Source of the DNA: Rufibacter sediminis
GTDB lineage: Bacteria > Bacteroidota > Bacteroidia > Cytophagales > Hymenobacteraceae
NCBI RefSeq assembly: GCF_014269285.1
Contig: NZ_JACOAF010000044.1
Location: 248,001-312,000 of the forward strand
Length of the DNA stretch: 64,000 nucleotides
Reading direction: 5' to 3'
Numbering within the stretch: position 1 is the first letter of the stretch; every line of letters begins with the position of its first letter. The notes below the pieces were generated by a model. That model was not told the origin of the DNA. It saw only the letters and a list, made by a program, of their open reading frames with translations, and ran no database searches. A program made the position numbers and the translations under genes. Of this stretch, positions 44,084 to 55,056 are shown in pieces.

Positions 44084-45409
44084 ATGAAGAAGCTGATTTC
44101 TACGATTAAGAATATTTTTGCGATTGAAGATTTGCGAGTTAGAATCCTAAATACTTTAGGATTCATCGCAATTTTCAGATTAGGTTCCTATGTGGTACTT
44201 CCTGGTATTGATCCAAATCAATTAAAGGGAAGTGCTCAAGGGATCTTAGGCTTGTTAGATGCCTTTTTAGGTGGAGCATTTGGTAATGCTTCCATCTTTG
44301 CATTGGGTATCATGCCTTATATCTCTGCTTCCATCGTTTTACAGCTTCTAACCATTGCAGTTCCTTATTTCCAGAAATTGCAGAAAGAAGGGGAGTCGGG
44401 TCGTAAGAAGATAAACCAATACACGCGGGTGCTTACGATTGTGATCACGCTTGCGCAATCGGTTGGCTTCTTGGCAACGATCAATGCTGATGCCATTGAC
44501 CCTGCAGTAGCAGGACCTCTTTTTACAATTTCTTCTATGATTATCCTTACCGCTGGAACGATGTTCTGTATGTGGTTAGGGGAGAAGATCACGGATAAAG
44601 GTATTGGTAACGGTATCTCCATGCTCATCATGATTGGTATCGTTTCGCGTCTCCCAGGTGCTCTTGTAGGAGAAGCTCTTGCGTTAGGCCTTGGACGGGC
44701 TCTTATCTTTATCATTGAGCTGATTGTTCTTTTCTTCGTGGTAATGGGAGTAGTGATGCTAACCCAGGCCATCAGAAGAATACCAGTACAATATGCAAAG
44801 CAAGTGGGTGGCAGTGCTTCCTTACAAGCTGGTCAAAGACAATTTATTCCCTTGAAGGTGAATGCCGCCGGGGTAATGCCTATTATCTTTGCTCAGTCTC
44901 TGATGTTCCTGCCGGGTATGATTGCTTCCTTCTGGAGAAATGAGAGTGACCTTGCCAATGAAATTGGAAACGTTTTCTCTGATTATACCTCCTGGCAGTA
45001 TAACTTATCCTTTGCTGTTCTGATCATCGTCTTTACTTTCTTCTATACAGCCATCAGCGTGAATCCTAACCAGATTTCTGATGATTTAAAGAGAAGCGGT
45101 GGTTTTGTACCAGGCGTGAAACCTGGTTTAGCTACTTCAGAATACATTGATGAAGTGTTAACCAGAATTACTTTACCTGGCGCCATTTTCTTAGCGATTA
45201 TCGCAATTCTGCCTTCTATCGCTATGCTGTTCGGGATTACCAGAGAGTTTGCCGCCTTCTTTGGAGGTACCTCTTTGATCATTCTGGTTGGCGTTGTTTT
45301 AGACACATTGAACCAAATTGAGAGCTACTTGTTAATGCGTCATTATGATGGCATGATGAAGTCTGGCAAACTCAGAGGACGTTCAAAAAATATAGCGGTT
45401 GCTTCCTAA
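44084..45409 (+). CDS. secY: Preprotein translocase subunit SecY
   Basis: 441 residues with about ten membrane segments. Recognised parts: RILNTLGFIAIFRLGSYVVL (TM1), the plug-proximal LDAFLGGAFGNASIFALGIM, PYISASIVLQLLTIAVPYFQ, the cytosolic KINQYTRVLTIVITLAQS, and the C-terminal LIILVGVVLDTLNQIESYLL. It is the channel of the Sec translocon. Sits between rplO and map, as in many bacteria. Confidence 0.98.
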   Translation: MKKLISTIKNIFAIEDLRVRILNTLGFIAIFRLGSYVVLPGIDPNQLKGSAQGILGLLDAFLGGAFGNASIFALGIMPYISASIVLQLLTIAVPYFQKLQKEGESGRKKINQYTRVLTIVITLAQSVGFLATINADAIDPAVAGPLFTISSMIILTAGTMFCMWLGEKITDKGIGNGISMLIMIGIVSRLPGALVGEALALGLGRALIFIIELIVLFFVVMGVVMLTQAIRRIPVQYAKQVGGSASLQAGQRQFIPLKVNAAGVMPIIFAQSLMFLPGMIASFWRNESDLANEIGNVFSDYTSWQYNLSFAVLIIVFTFFYTAISVNPNQISDDLKRSGGFVPGVKPGLATSEYIDEVLTRITLPGAIFLAIIAILPSIAMLFGITREFAAFFGGTSLIILVGVVLDTLNQIESYLLMRHYDGMMKSGKLRGRSKNIAVAS

Positions 45410-45412
45410 GGA

Positions 45413-46183
45413 ATGATTATATATAAGACCGAAGAAGAAATCGAGCTTATTAAACAAAGTGCTAACATCCTCAGTCAAGTGCATGGTGTAGTAGCCAAGC
45501 ACGTAGCTGAGGGTGTTACTACCTTAAAATTAGATTCTGTCGCTGAAGAGTTTATCAGAGACAATGGTGGGTGTCCTTCCTTTAAGGGGTACAATGGATT
45601 TAAGCATAGTTTGTGCATCAGCTTAAATTCAGCAGTAGTTCATGGTATACCTAATACGTATGCTCTGCAATCAGGAGATGTTGTATCTATTGATTGTGGA
45701 GTTTTTTTTAAGGGTTACCACAGTGACAGCGCCTATACCCACGCAGTGGGAGAAGTAGCTCCAGAAGTCACTGAATTACTACAGCGCACCAAAGAATCTC
45801 TTTACAAAGGAATTGAATTTGCCGTTGTGGGTGCCCGTATTGGTGATATTGGTCATGCCGTACAATCTCATGTGGAGCAGTATGGCTATGGCGTTGTGCG
45901 GGAGCTGGTTGGTCATGGGTTAGGCCGTAGTTTACATGAAGGCCCAGAGGTACCCAATTATGGGAAAAGAGGACAAGGCATGAAGCTGCAGGAAGGTCTT
46001 GTTCTGGCTATTGAGCCTATGGTGAACCTTGGATCAAGACATGTGGTTCAGGAGAATGATGGCTGGACAATCCGGACCCGTGATAAAAAGCCATCTGCCC
46101 ATTTTGAACACACAGTAGTGGTAAGAAAAGGCAAAGCAGAGATTTTAACTACTTTTGATTACATAGATAAAGCACTGAACTAA
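45413..46183 (+). CDS. map: Methionine aminopeptidase, type I
   Basis: 256 residues; removes the initiator Met from new proteins. Metal ligands lie in VVSIDCGVFFKGYHSDSAYT (two Asp), LVGHGLGRSLHEGPEVPNYG (His) and LAIEPMVN (Glu), with the final Glu in WTIRTRDKKPSAHFEHTVVV. It lies 3 nt after secY and 3 nt before infA. Confidence 0.98.
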   Translation: MIIYKTEEEIELIKQSANILSQVHGVVAKHVAEGVTTLKLDSVAEEFIRDNGGCPSFKGYNGFKHSLCISLNSAVVHGIPNTYALQSGDVVSIDCGVFFKGYHSDSAYTHAVGEVAPEVTELLQRTKESLYKGIEFAVVGARIGDIGHAVQSHVEQYGYGVVRELVGHGLGRSLHEGPEVPNYGKRGQGMKLQEGLVLAIEPMVNLGSRHVVQENDGWTIRTRDKKPSAHFEHTVVVRKGKAEILTTFDYIDKALN

Positions 46184-46186
46184 TAC

Positions 46187-46405
46187 ATGGCTAAACAGTC
46201 TTCCATCGAACAAGACGGTACCATCATTGAGGCACTATCCAATGCAATGTTTCGGGTAGAATTAGAAAATGGCCATCAAGTTATTGCTCACATTTCCGGT
46301 AAGATGCGGATGCACTACATCAAGATTCTTCCCGGAGACAGAGTAAAATTGGAAATGTCTCCTTACGACCTTAGTAAAGGCAGAATAGTTTACAGATACA
46401 AATAA
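46187..46405 (+). CDS. infA: Translation initiation factor IF-1
   Basis: 72 residues, one S1-like OB fold: [60 protein letters not shown]. It blocks the A site during initiation. 4 nt upstream of rpmJ. Confidence 0.98.
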   Translation: MAKQSSIEQDGTIIEALSNAMFRVELENGHQVIAHISGKMRMHYIKILPGDRVKLEMSPYDLSKGRIVYRYK

Positions 46406-46409
46406 ACAG

Positions 46410-46526
46410 ATGAAAGTTAAAGCGTCAGTTAAGAAGCGCAGTGAAGACTGCAAAGTGATCAGACGTAAAGGCAAACTTTACGTGATCAACAAGAAGAATC
46501 CACGTTATAAACAAAGACAAGGTTAA
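46410..46526 (+). CDS. rpmJ: 50S ribosomal protein L36, zinc-free form
   Basis: 38 residues read directly: [20 protein letters not shown], then [18 protein letters not shown]. Of the four zinc ligands of the classical form (three Cys and one His), only the Cys at position 14 remains; the others are Ser11, Asn27 and Tyr33. It therefore belongs to the C-minus class, which does not need zinc. It sits between infA and rpsM. Confidence 0.95.
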   Translation: MKVKASVKKRSEDCKVIRRKGKLYVINKKNPRYKQRQG

Positions 46527-46536
46527 TTATTAAAAC

Positions 46537-46914
46537 ATGGCTAGAATAGCAGGAGTTGATATTCCAGATAACAAAAGAGGCGAAATCGCTTTGACGTACA
46601 TTTTCGGCATTGGCCGTAAATTGTCACAGTCTATTTTGGTGAAGGCTGGGGTGGATCTTGACAAGAAGGTGAAAGATTGGAGCGAGGATGAAGCTGGAGA
46701 AATCCGTAGCATCATCGCTGCTGAGCACAAAGTTGAAGGTGTTCTTCGGTCTGAGGTTCAATTGCACATCAAACGTTTGATGGACATTGGATCTTATCGC
46801 GGTTTGCGTCACAGAAAAGGTTTACCAGTTAGAGGTCAGAGAACCAAGAATAACTCTAGAACCAGAAAAGGCAAGCGTAAGACAGTTGCAAACAAGAAGA
46901 AGGCATCTAAATAA
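46537..46914 (+). CDS. rpsM: 30S ribosomal protein S13
   Basis: 125 residues: [40 protein letters not shown], and the basic end [20 protein letters not shown]. It contacts P-site tRNA and forms the head-central bridge. rpsK starts after 10 nt. Confidence 0.98.
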   Translation: MARIAGVDIPDNKRGEIALTYIFGIGRKLSQSILVKAGVDLDKKVKDWSEDEAGEIRSIIAAEHKVEGVLRSEVQLHIKRLMDIGSYRGLRHRKGLPVRGQRTKNNSRTRKGKRKTVANKKKASK

Positions 46915-46924
46915 TTAAACGACA

Positions 46925-47317
46925 ATGGCTCAGAAAAGAAAAGATAAAGCCAAGAAGCGCGTGGTTGTGGTGGAGCCTGTTGGTCAGGTACACATCAAAG
47001 CTTCTTTCAACAATATTATTATCTCAGTTACCAATAACAACGGTCAGGTTATCTCCTGGGCCTCTGCTGGTAAAATGGGATTCAAAGGGTCTAAGAAAAA
47101 TACTCCTTATGCTGCCCAGATGGCTGCTGCCGACTGCGGTAAAGTAGCTTACGAAGCTGGTATGAGAAAGGCTGAAGTTTTTGTGAAAGGCCCAGGAGCA
47201 GGACGTGAGTCTGCTATCCGGACTATGCAAAACGTAGGCATTGAAGTTACTTCTATCAAAGATGTGACTCCACTTCCTCACAACGGATGTCGCCCTCCAA
47301 AGCGCAGAAGAGTTTAA
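46925..47317 (+). CDS. rpsK: 30S ribosomal protein S11
   Basis: 130 residues: [60 protein letters not shown] and the C-terminal [18 protein letters not shown]. It lines the mRNA path on the platform. Confidence 0.98.
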   Translation: MAQKRKDKAKKRVVVVEPVGQVHIKASFNNIIISVTNNNGQVISWASAGKMGFKGSKKNTPYAAQMAAADCGKVAYEAGMRKAEVFVKGPGAGRESAIRTMQNVGIEVTSIKDVTPLPHNGCRPPKRRRV

Positions 47318-47338
47318 GGATATTATTTAGTATTAGAA

Positions 47339-47944
47339 ATGGCAAGATATACAGGCCCTAAGAGTAAAATCTCTAGAAGATACAACGAACCAATTTTTGG
47401 ACCAAGCAAAGCGTTAGCCAAGAAAGCGTATGGTCCAGGCCAACATGGTCGTGGTCGTAGAAAAAAACAGTCTGAGTATGCAATTCAGTTGATGGAGAAG
47501 CAGAAAGCCAAATACATCTACGGTGTATTGGAAAGACAGTTTGAGAACTTGTTTGACAAAGCTGCCCGTAAAACAGGTATCACCGGTGAGAACTTACTTG
47601 CTTTGCTTGAAGCAAGATTAGACAACACTGTGTACCGTTTGGGTATTGCTCCAACAAGACGTGGTGCTAGACAGTTAGTAAACCACAACCACATCCAGGT
47701 TAACGGGCACGTGGTAAACATCGCTTCTTACACCCTGCGTCCTGGTGATGTGGTAAGTGTTCGCGAGAAATCAAAATCTTTAGAAGCTATTACTACTAGC
47801 TTAGCTAGCCGTAATGCTCGCGCTTTCACCTGGTTAGAGTGGGATGGCAGCCAAATGGCTGGTAAGTTCATCTCCAACCCGCAGCGTGATCAGATCCCTG
47901 AGAAAATTCAGGAGCAGCTGATCGTCGAGCTTTACTCTAAGTAA
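47339..47944 (+). CDS. rpsD: 30S ribosomal protein S4
   Basis: 201 residues: [60 protein letters not shown] and the S4 RNA-binding fold [20 protein letters not shown]. The N-terminus lacks the Cys cluster found in zinc-binding S4 proteins, so this too is a zinc-free version. It is a primary 16S binding protein, next to rpoA in the alpha operon. Confidence 0.98.
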   Translation: MARYTGPKSKISRRYNEPIFGPSKALAKKAYGPGQHGRGRRKKQSEYAIQLMEKQKAKYIYGVLERQFENLFDKAARKTGITGENLLALLEARLDNTVYRLGIAPTRRGARQLVNHNHIQVNGHVVNIASYTLRPGDVVSVREKSKSLEAITTSLASRNARAFTWLEWDGSQMAGKFISNPQRDQIPEKIQEQLIVELYSK

Positions 47945-47982
47945 TACCTTCTAATTTAAGTGTCAACCTTAAACCAGCAATC

Positions 47983-48972
47983 ATGTCAATATTAGCCTTT
48001 CAAATGCCAGAGAAAGTCGTGATGGAGAAATCCGATGACTTTAATGGGCAATTTGAATTTAAGCCGCTAGAAAAGGGCTATGGTGTTACCATTGGGAATG
48101 CGCTGAGAAGAATTCTTCTCTCCTCATTGGAGGGATATGCCATCTCCAGCATCCGTGTTCCTAGTGTGCTCCATGAGTTCTCTACCATTGAAGGTGTGGT
48201 TGAAGATGTCTCTGAGATTATCCTGAACCTGAAAATGGTTCGGTTCAAGAAAATTGGTGACCTGGTTGATGATAAAATCACCGTTAGCATCAGCAAGCAA
48301 GATACCTTCACTGCCGGTGACATCAATAAATTCTCTGGTTCTTTCCAGGTGTTGAATCCTGATTTAGTGATTTGCCACCTTGATCCAGAATCTTCTTTCG
48401 AGATTGAATTAACTATTCAAAAAGGAAGAGGTTACGTGCCAGCTGAAGAAAACAGACCTGCAGATCAGGTTTTCGGTCAAATCGCGATTGATGCTATTTT
48501 CACACCTGTGAAGAATGTGAAATACAGCGTTGAGAACACCCGCGTGGAGCAGAAAACTGACTACGAGCGTCTCTTACTTGAAATCACTACCGACGGATCT
48601 ATCCACCCGGAAGATGCTTTGAAAGGTGCTGCCAATATCCTGATTCAGCACTTCATGCTTTTCTCTGACAACACCATGACATTTGAGACTGTGAAGCCTG
48701 AAGAGGAAGAAGCGGTTGACGAGGAAATGCTGCACATGAGAAAAGTCCTGAAAACTCCATTGCATGACATGGATCTTTCAGTTCGGGCGTACAACTGCTT
48801 GAAAGCAGCTGACATCAGAACCTTGGGAGACCTGGTACAATTGGATCTTTCAGACATGATGAAATTCCGTAACTTTGGTAAGAAATCATTGACTGAGTTG
48901 GAAAACCTGGTTTCTGATAAAGGCCTGACGTTCGGAATGGACATCGCCAAGTACAAATTAGAAGAAGATTAG
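47983..48972 (+). CDS. rpoA: RNA polymerase alpha subunit
   Basis: 329 residues. The N-terminal domain (dimerisation and assembly) has [40 protein letters not shown], and [20 protein letters not shown]. An acidic linker (EEEEAVDEE) leads to the C-terminal DNA-binding domain with [20 protein letters not shown] and [16 protein letters not shown]. Between rpsD and rplQ. Confidence 0.98.
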   Translation: MSILAFQMPEKVVMEKSDDFNGQFEFKPLEKGYGVTIGNALRRILLSSLEGYAISSIRVPSVLHEFSTIEGVVEDVSEIILNLKMVRFKKIGDLVDDKITVSISKQDTFTAGDINKFSGSFQVLNPDLVICHLDPESSFEIELTIQKGRGYVPAEENRPADQVFGQIAIDAIFTPVKNVKYSVENTRVEQKTDYERLLLEITTDGSIHPEDALKGAANILIQHFMLFSDNTMTFETVKPEEEEAVDEEMLHMRKVLKTPLHDMDLSVRAYNCLKAADIRTLGDLVQLDLSDMMKFRNFGKKSLTELENLVSDKGLTFGMDIAKYKLEED

Positions 48973-49040
48973 TAATCCTACGGCATAATTCCCGATCCCG
49001 TAAAGGTTGATCGACGGTATGCACGTGCACAATTAATAAA

Positions 49041-49565
49041 ATGAGACACGGTAAAAAAATCAATCACTTAGGTAGGACTGCTGCCCATCGCGCGGCCATG
49101 CTTTCTAACATGGCAGCTTCCCTTATTCTTCACAAACGTTTAGTTACTACGGTAGCCAAAGCGAAAGCGCTCCGCAAATATGCTGAGCCTTTGTTGACGA
49201 AAGGAAAGAGCGATACAACCCATTCACGTCGTACTGTTTTCTCTTACCTGCAAAGCAAAGAGGCGGTTAAAGAGTTATTTGACAGCGTAGCTGGTAAAAT
49301 CGCGAACCGCCCAGGTGGTTACACGCGTATCCTGAAAACAGGAACTCGTTTAGGGGACAACGCTGAGATGTGCATCATTGAACTGGTTGACTACAACGAG
49401 GACATGCTGAGCACAACCGGTACTGCCGCTGCTGCGAAACCTAAAACAAGACGTCGTTCTTCTGGTAAGAAAACAACAGATGCTCAGGCTACTACTGATG
49501 CTCCTGCTGCTTCTGCTGAAGGAACTGCTGCTACTGATTCCGCAGAAACTCCAGCCGCAGAATAA
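49041..49565 (+). CDS. rplQ: 50S ribosomal protein L17 with acidic Ala/Thr tail
   Basis: 174 residues against 127 in E. coli. The core [40 protein letters not shown] and the [20 protein letters not shown] end are standard. A basic stretch ([12 protein letters not shown]) follows, then about 30 residues of Ala, Thr, Asp, Glu and Ser. Such tails occur in other Bacteroidota L17 proteins. Last gene of the alpha operon, followed by a terminator. Confidence 0.97.
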   Translation: MRHGKKINHLGRTAAHRAAMLSNMAASLILHKRLVTTVAKAKALRKYAEPLLTKGKSDTTHSRRTVFSYLQSKEAVKELFDSVAGKIANRPGGYTRILKTGTRLGDNAEMCIIELVDYNEDMLSTTGTAAAAKPKTRRRSSGKKTTDAQATTDAPAASAEGTAATDSAETPAAE

Positions 49566-49585
49566 TAAGTATGCAATAATTATTG

Positions 49586-49619
49586 AAAAGGGATACGAGA
49601 TTACTCGTATCCCTTTTTT
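49586..49619 (+). terminator. Rho-independent terminator after rplQ
   Basis: AAAAGGGATACGA and TCGTATCCCTTTT pair around GATTAC and end in a T-run. This closes the ribosomal protein cluster. Confidence 0.93.
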
Positions 49620-49626
49620 ATTTTTG
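49619..49626 (+). promoter_or_regulatory. Possible carA promoter -7 element
   Basis: TATTTTTG fits TAnnTTTG and overlaps the T-run of the rplQ terminator. No clear TTG at -33. The start near 49633 would leave about 11 nt of leader before the carA ATG. Confidence 0.45.
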
Positions 49627-49643
49627 CCACATATCTATAATAA

Positions 49644-50756
49644 ATGAAGCTTCATACAACAATTGACGCAGTATTAGTGCTGGAAGATGGCGCTGTTTTC
49701 CGGGGTAAGAGCCTCGGGAGAATTGGAACTACCGGCGGAGAGGTCTGTTTCAACACAGGCATGACGGGGTATCAGGAAATCTTCACTGATCCTTCCTATT
49801 ACGGCCAGATTGTAATTACTACCGTTTCTCACGTGGGCAACTACGGGGTGCAGCCAGAAGAAGTGGAATCTGGTAACATTCAAATCAAAGGTTTGGTGTG
49901 CAAAGAGTTTTCGCACCATTTTTCCAGAAAGACCGCCGAAGGATCTTTGCAGGAATACTTTGAGAAAGCCGGTATTGTAGGCATCTGTGAAATTGATACC
50001 CGTGAGCTGGTGCGCTACGTGCGCGACAAAGGTGTGATGAACGCCATCATCTCCTCAGAAACCACGGATGTGGAAGCCCTGAAAGTTCAGCTGAAGGAAG
50101 TGCCTTCTATGGATGGACTGGAGCTCTCCTCCAAAGTGACCACGCCACAGCAATACGATCTGCCGGTGGAAAACGTCCGCTTTAAAGTAGCAGTGCTGGA
50201 TTTGGGCGTAAAGCGCAACATCCTGAACAATCTGACCAGCAGAGGCTGCGAGTGCCGCGTGTTCCCATACGGAACCACCTTCGAGGAAATGGAAGCCTGG
50301 GGACCAGATGGCTACTTTATCTCCAACGGACCTGGTGACCCGGCGGTGACCAGTGAGGCTGTGAAGAGTGTAGAGCAGATTCTGGCTGTTGAGAAGCCGA
50401 TGTTCGGGATTTGCATGGGCCACCAGATTTTGGCGCAAGCCAACGGTATCCCTACCTACAAAATGCACAACGGCCACCGTGGCTTAAACCACCCGGTGAA
50501 GAACCTGATTACTGGTAAGAGCGAGATTACTTCCCAGAACCACGGCTTTGCGGTAGATGCAGACGCGGTGAAGAACAACCCTAATGTGGAGATCACGCAC
50601 ATCAACCTGAATGATAATACCGTGGAGGGAATCAGAATCAAAAACAAGCCAGCCTTCTCCGTGCAGTACCACCCAGAGTCTTCTCCGGGACCGCACGACT
50701 CAGAGTACCTCTTTGACTTGTTTGTGGAGATGCTGGAAAAGGAAAAGAATTCTTAA
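49644..50756 (+). CDS. carA: Carbamoyl-phosphate synthase small subunit
   Basis: 370 residues; the glutamine amidotransferase subunit that feeds ammonia to CarB for arginine and pyrimidine synthesis. The N-terminal domain has LVLEDGAVFRGKSLGRIGTT, GGEVCFNTGMTGYQEIFTDP. The class I amidotransferase domain has FISNGPGDP, FGICMGHQILAQA with catalytic Cys257, SQNHGFAVD and VQYHPESSPGPHDS (His, Glu). CarB is not in the window. eno follows after 15 nt on the same strand. Confidence 0.98.
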   Translation: MKLHTTIDAVLVLEDGAVFRGKSLGRIGTTGGEVCFNTGMTGYQEIFTDPSYYGQIVITTVSHVGNYGVQPEEVESGNIQIKGLVCKEFSHHFSRKTAEGSLQEYFEKAGIVGICEIDTRELVRYVRDKGVMNAIISSETTDVEALKVQLKEVPSMDGLELSSKVTTPQQYDLPVENVRFKVAVLDLGVKRNILNNLTSRGCECRVFPYGTTFEEMEAWGPDGYFISNGPGDPAVTSEAVKSVEQILAVEKPMFGICMGHQILAQANGIPTYKMHNGHRGLNHPVKNLITGKSEITSQNHGFAVDADAVKNNPNVEITHINLNDNTVEGIRIKNKPAFSVQYHPESSPGPHDSEYLFDLFVEMLEKEKNS

Positions 50757-50759
50757 TAA

Positions 50760-52049
<1,290 letters not shown>

Positions 52050-52078
52050 TTCATCCGGCGAAACGATCGGTAAATATC

Positions 52079-52118
52079 TGGTTTTGACTATGTTTTCTGA
52101 AAAACAGCCCCAAAACAG
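52079..52118. repeat. PAL40 palindromic repeat, copy 11
   Basis: TGGTTTTGACTATGTTTTC then TGAAAAACAGCCCCAAAACA, 29 nt after the eno stop. Confidence 0.75.
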
Positions 52119-52175
52119 AATTTGCAGAATTGATTCGCCTCCGGTGTAGTTCCCTTCTGGATTCTTTGTAAATTC

Positions 52176-52208
52176 ATGGCGGCAAGTGAGAACTTGCCGC
52201 CATTTTTT
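52176..52208 (+). terminator. Rho-independent terminator after eno
   Basis: ATGGCGGCAAGT and ACTTGCCGCCAT pair around GAGA and run into TTTTTT. It ends 10 nt before the DivIC-like ATG, so that gene needs read-through or a promoter overlapping the hairpin. Confidence 0.92.
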
Positions 52209-52217
52209 GTCTTTACT

Positions 52218-52523
52218 ATGTTAGCACGCGTTCCAAAATTCTTCCGCAACTTTTATTTCCTCACCGGCCTGGCGTTTCTGGTGTGGATGTTCTTCTTTGA
52301 TTCCAATGACTTCGTGACGCAGTTCCAGACCAGCCGCAAGCTGGCCATCCTGGAAGAAGAGCGCGATTATTACCTGGAGAAGATTGCCGAAGTCCAGAAA
52401 GACCGCAAGGAGTTGATGAGCAACCAAGAGCTGCTGGAGAAATTCGCCCGCGAGAAATACCTCATGAAGAAACCCACCGAGGACCTATACCTCATCGTGG
52501 AAAAAGACGAAGAAGAAAAATAA
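52218..52523 (+). CDS. Septum formation initiator, DivIC/FtsB family
   Basis: The ATG at 52218 gives 101 residues; a reading from 52176 would start inside the terminator hairpin. It has one membrane segment (FYFLTGLAFLVWMFFFDSND, about residues 12-31), a coiled coil rich in Glu and Lys (LAILEEERDYYLEKIAEVQK, DRKELMSNQELLEKFAREKY) and the typical LMKKPTEDLYLIVE end. FtsB/DivIC proteins bridge cytosolic and periplasmic parts of the divisome. Downstream of eno, a common order. Confidence 0.92.
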   Translation: MLARVPKFFRNFYFLTGLAFLVWMFFFDSNDFVTQFQTSRKLAILEEERDYYLEKIAEVQKDRKELMSNQELLEKFAREKYLMKKPTEDLYLIVEKDEEEK

Positions 52524-52541
52524 CCCCTTCCAATCCTATAC

Positions 52542-52587
52542 AAGCAGAACGCGCCGCTCTCTTCAGGGCGGCGCGTTCTGCTTTTTA
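52542..52587 (+). terminator. Rho-independent terminator after the DivIC-like gene
   Basis: AAGCAGAACGCGCCGC and GCGGCGCGTTCTGCTT pair and run into TTTTTAT, about 19 nt after the stop. Confidence 0.92.
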
Positions 52588-52595
52588 TACGTTTC

Positions 52596-52635
52596 CTGTT
52601 GTAGGGCCACTATAACTATAACTGGCCCAAAACAG
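52596..52635. repeat. PAL40-like repeat, copy 12 (degenerate)
   Basis: CTGTTGTAGGGCCACTATAA then CTATAACTGGCCCAAAACAG. The outer parts match the family but the centre has been replaced by TATAACTATA. Confidence 0.6.
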
Positions 52636-52643
52636 AATTGACT

Positions 52644-52721
52644 CTTCTATGGCGCGGATCTACTTCCGTGATTCATAATTACTTTAAAGGAAGTCACGGA
52701 AGTAAATCCGCGCCATAGAAG
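52644..52721. repeat. TGGCGCG-type long hairpin (family B, copy 2)
   Basis: The left arm 52644-52670 (CTTCTATGGCGCGGATC then TACTTCCGTG) and right arm 52695-52721 are reverse complements with one mismatch over 27 bp; loop 24 nt. It closely matches the copy at 1723-1799 in stem and loop size. Confidence 0.85.
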
Positions 52722-52730
52722 GGAATATAA

Positions 52731-52765
52731 AAAGAGAGCGCCCAATCAAGTAAGACGCTCTCTTT
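52731..52765. terminator. Hairpin, probable terminator for the hscA strand
   Basis: AAAGAGAGCG and CGCTCTCTTT pair across a 15-nt loop. It lies 49 nt past the hscA stop on the minus strand; flanking A and T allow use in either direction. Confidence 0.7.
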
Positions 52766-52773
52766 CATTATAT

Positions 52774-52812
52774 CGTTTTAGGGCTCTTTTCTGAAAACAG
52801 GCCTCAAAACAA
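52774..52812. repeat. PAL40 palindromic repeat, copy 13
   Basis: CGTTTTAGGGCTCTTTTC then TGAAAACAGGCCTCAAAACA, ending 2 nt before the hscA stop codon. Confidence 0.82.
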
Positions 52813-52813
52813 A

Positions 52814-54664
52814 CTATTCAATCTTCTTACCGGTCATAGCTTTCTTGATGGAGATCTGCATCACGCGTTCCGCGAACGGACTGGTCTGCTCCTCCAGCAC
52901 ATCTACCGCTTTCAGGATGGTGTCTTTGTCGCCGGTGGGCAGCACGTCTTTCAGGTTCTGCACATTCTGCTGCGTAAGAGTAATTTCCTCCTGGGTGAGG
53001 TGCTCGCCGTTTTTCTGGATGAAGCGCTCCACCTGGTAAATCATCTGCTCAGCGGTGGTGCGGGCCTCAATGACCATGCGGGTTGACACGTCCTCGCGGG
53101 CGTGGGTGATGGAATCCATCAGCATCTGCTCTACCTGGTCATCGGTTAAGCCATACTGTGGTTTCACTTCCACCTCTTGCCGCACGCCGGAGCGCAGTTC
53201 AACGGCCTCTACTTTCAGAATGCCGTCGGCGTTCAGGATGAAGTTCACATCCACCTTCGGGAAACCGGCGGGCATGGCCGGAATCCCTTTCAAGTCGAAC
53301 TCGGCCAGCTTGCGGTTCTCCTTCACCACATCGCGCTCACCCTGGTACACTGAGATCTTCATGTTCACCTGTCCGTCTACCGAGGTGGTATACTGCCGAC
53401 CGGCTTTAGTGGGGATTTTGGAGTTGCGCGGAATGATGGAGTCCATGAGGCCACCCATCGTCTCAATGCCCAGCGTGAGTGGCGTCACGTCCAGCAGCAG
53501 GATGTCTTTGCGATTCCCGGCCAGTACATCAGCTTGGATGGCGGCACCCAGGGCCACCACCTCATCGGGGTTCAGGGAGTTGTTGGCGGGCTTCCCGAAG
53601 AACTCGGAAACGGTTTGGTACACCAACGGCACGCGGGTAGAACCACCCACCATGATCACGGTATCAATCTGGTCGGGCTGCAGGCCAGCATCTTTCAACG
53701 CCATCTGGCACGAAGCCATGGTGCGGTCTACAATGGGCGTAATGAGGGCCTCAAACGTATCGCGGTCTAAGGACAGCGTCACGCCATCCAACTGCGTGGT
53801 GAAGCTGTCCTGGGTGCTGAGGGTTTTCTTGGCTTCCTCGGCCTGTAAACGTATAGCCTGTGCCTGGTTCGCGTCTAAGGAGAGAAGAGCCGGGTTCTGC
53901 TGGGTCCAGTGCTGGACAATGGCACGGTCCAGGTCATCGCCGCCCAGGTAAGTGTCACCGTTGGTAGACAAAACTTCAAAGATGCCCTGGTGGATGCGCA
54001 GAATGGAAATATCAAACGTACCGCCGCCCAGGTCATACACCGCAATGGTGCGCTCCTCGGTTTGGTCCAGCCCGATGCCGTACGCCAGCGAAGCCGCCGT
54101 GGGCTCGTTCACGATGCGCAGCACCTCCAGCCCGGCCAGTTTCCCGGCATCGCGGGTGGCCTGGCGCTGGGAGTCGTTGAAGTAAGCGGGCACGGTGATC
54201 ACGGCGCGGTTCACCGGTGTTTTCAGGGCGTGCTCGGCGCGGGCGCGAAGTTCTTTCAGGATTTTGGCCGAGAGCTCAATAGGGGAGTAGAACTTGTCCT
54301 GTACCCGTATCTTCACCAAGCCTTCTGAGTTGTCGTCAATGATCTTGTAGCCGAAGAAGTCTTTGTGCTCGCCCAGATCCTGGTAGGATTTCCCCAGCAG
54401 CCGTTTCACCGAGTAAATGGTATTGGCCGGATCGGTGATCAGGAATTCTTTGGCGGCCGTACCCACCACCACTTCGCCGTTCTCGGGAAAATGCACCACC
54501 GACGGCACAATGGTGCCCAGCCCCAGGTCATTGATGGCGATGGGAACATGGTCCTCGGGGTGCATGTAGGCTACCAGGCTGTTGGTGGTGCCCAGGTCAA
54601 TGCCCACAATCACCTCTTCCTTCTGGATGGAAGCGGTGGTAAGATTTATTGCTATTTTAGCCAT
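52814..54664 (-). CDS. hscA: Hsp70-type chaperone, HscA-like
   Basis: 616 residues from the ATG at 54664 ([20 protein letters not shown]); a frame stays open to 54988 but there it runs through PAL40 and hairpin repeats, so the extension is spurious. The ATPase domain has [65 protein letters not shown] and [13 protein letters not shown]. The substrate domain has [20 protein letters not shown]. Length, the short C-terminus and the MAKIAINL start fit HscA (iron-sulfur cluster chaperone) of Bacteroidota better than DnaK (about 640 residues). IscU and HscB are not in the window. Confidence 0.88.
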   Translation of the reverse strand: MAKIAINLTTASIQKEEVIVGIDLGTTNSLVAYMHPEDHVPIAINDLGLGTIVPSVVHFPENGEVVVGTAAKEFLITDPANTIYSVKRLLGKSYQDLGEHKDFFGYKIIDDNSEGLVKIRVQDKFYSPIELSAKILKELRARAEHALKTPVNRAVITVPAYFNDSQRQATRDAGKLAGLEVLRIVNEPTAASLAYGIGLDQTEERTIAVYDLGGGTFDISILRIHQGIFEVLSTNGDTYLGGDDLDRAIVQHWTQQNPALLSLDANQAQAIRLQAEEAKKTLSTQDSFTTQLDGVTLSLDRDTFEALITPIVDRTMASCQMALKDAGLQPDQIDTVIMVGGSTRVPLVYQTVSEFFGKPANNSLNPDEVVALGAAIQADVLAGNRKDILLLDVTPLTLGIETMGGLMDSIIPRNSKIPTKAGRQYTTSVDGQVNMKISVYQGERDVVKENRKLAEFDLKGIPAMPAGFPKVDVNFILNADGILKVEAVELRSGVRQEVEVKPQYGLTDDQVEQMLMDSITHAREDVSTRMVIEARTTAEQMIYQVERFIQKNGEHLTQEEITLTQQNVQNLKDVLPTGDKDTILKAVDVLEEQTSPFAERVMQISIKKAMTGKKIE

Positions 54665-54703
54665 GCTGTCAAAGTTAAGGGAACGCGTTTCCGCGCACTC
54701 CCG

Positions 54704-54732
54704 CAAAAGTACGAAGAAATAGCCTCTTACAA
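54704..54732 (-). promoter_or_regulatory. hscA promoter
   Basis: On the minus strand, TTG (54730-54732), an 18-nt spacer and TACTTTTG (54704-54711). The start near 54697 gives a leader of about 33 nt and supports the ATG at 54664. Confidence 0.75.
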
Positions 54733-54794
54733 GGGTACGGTTTCCTGAGGGATAGGTGGCGTAAGATACACGCGATCCAAGGAAATAAGCAGCT

Positions 54795-54832
54795 CGTTTT
54801 AGGGCTGTTTTCCAGAAAAGGAGCCGAAAACG
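54795..54832. repeat. PAL40 palindromic repeat, copy 14
   Basis: CGTTTTAGGGCTGTTTTCC then AGAAAAGGAGCCGAAAACG, about 65 bp upstream of the hscA promoter. Confidence 0.82.
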
Positions 54833-54893
54833 AAATCTCTGTTCCGGAACACCTGATTTAAAACGAAAGCGCAGTACTTTACTTCTGCACCCC

Positions 54894-54945
54894 AGCGCGG
54901 AAGTAACCTTGGTAGTCCTTCCGCTGGCGCGAGCGTCCCGCTCGT
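54894..54945. repeat. TGGCGCG-type hairpin (family C, copy 4) with a family B fragment
   Basis: CTGGCGCGAGCGTCCCGCTC then GTG is a family C hairpin with a changed but still self-complementary stem (GAGCG/CGCTC). Just upstream, GCGCGGAAGTAACC is a piece of family B. The two families again lie side by side. Confidence 0.65.
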
Positions 54946-55056
54946 GTCCGCACGCATTCCAAATCCACTTTGTCTCCTCTCTTTCCATGATTCAGACGAT
55001 TGGATTTCCTGATGTTCAGACGAGTGTAGTTCTTTCCAACAGAACCCTCTCTCCAT

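Noticed and set aside
54665-54988. N-terminal extension of the HscA-like protein to 724 residues
   Set aside because: The extra frame runs through a PAL40 repeat and a family C hairpin and across the promoter; the family start and the -7 element support the ATG at 54664.
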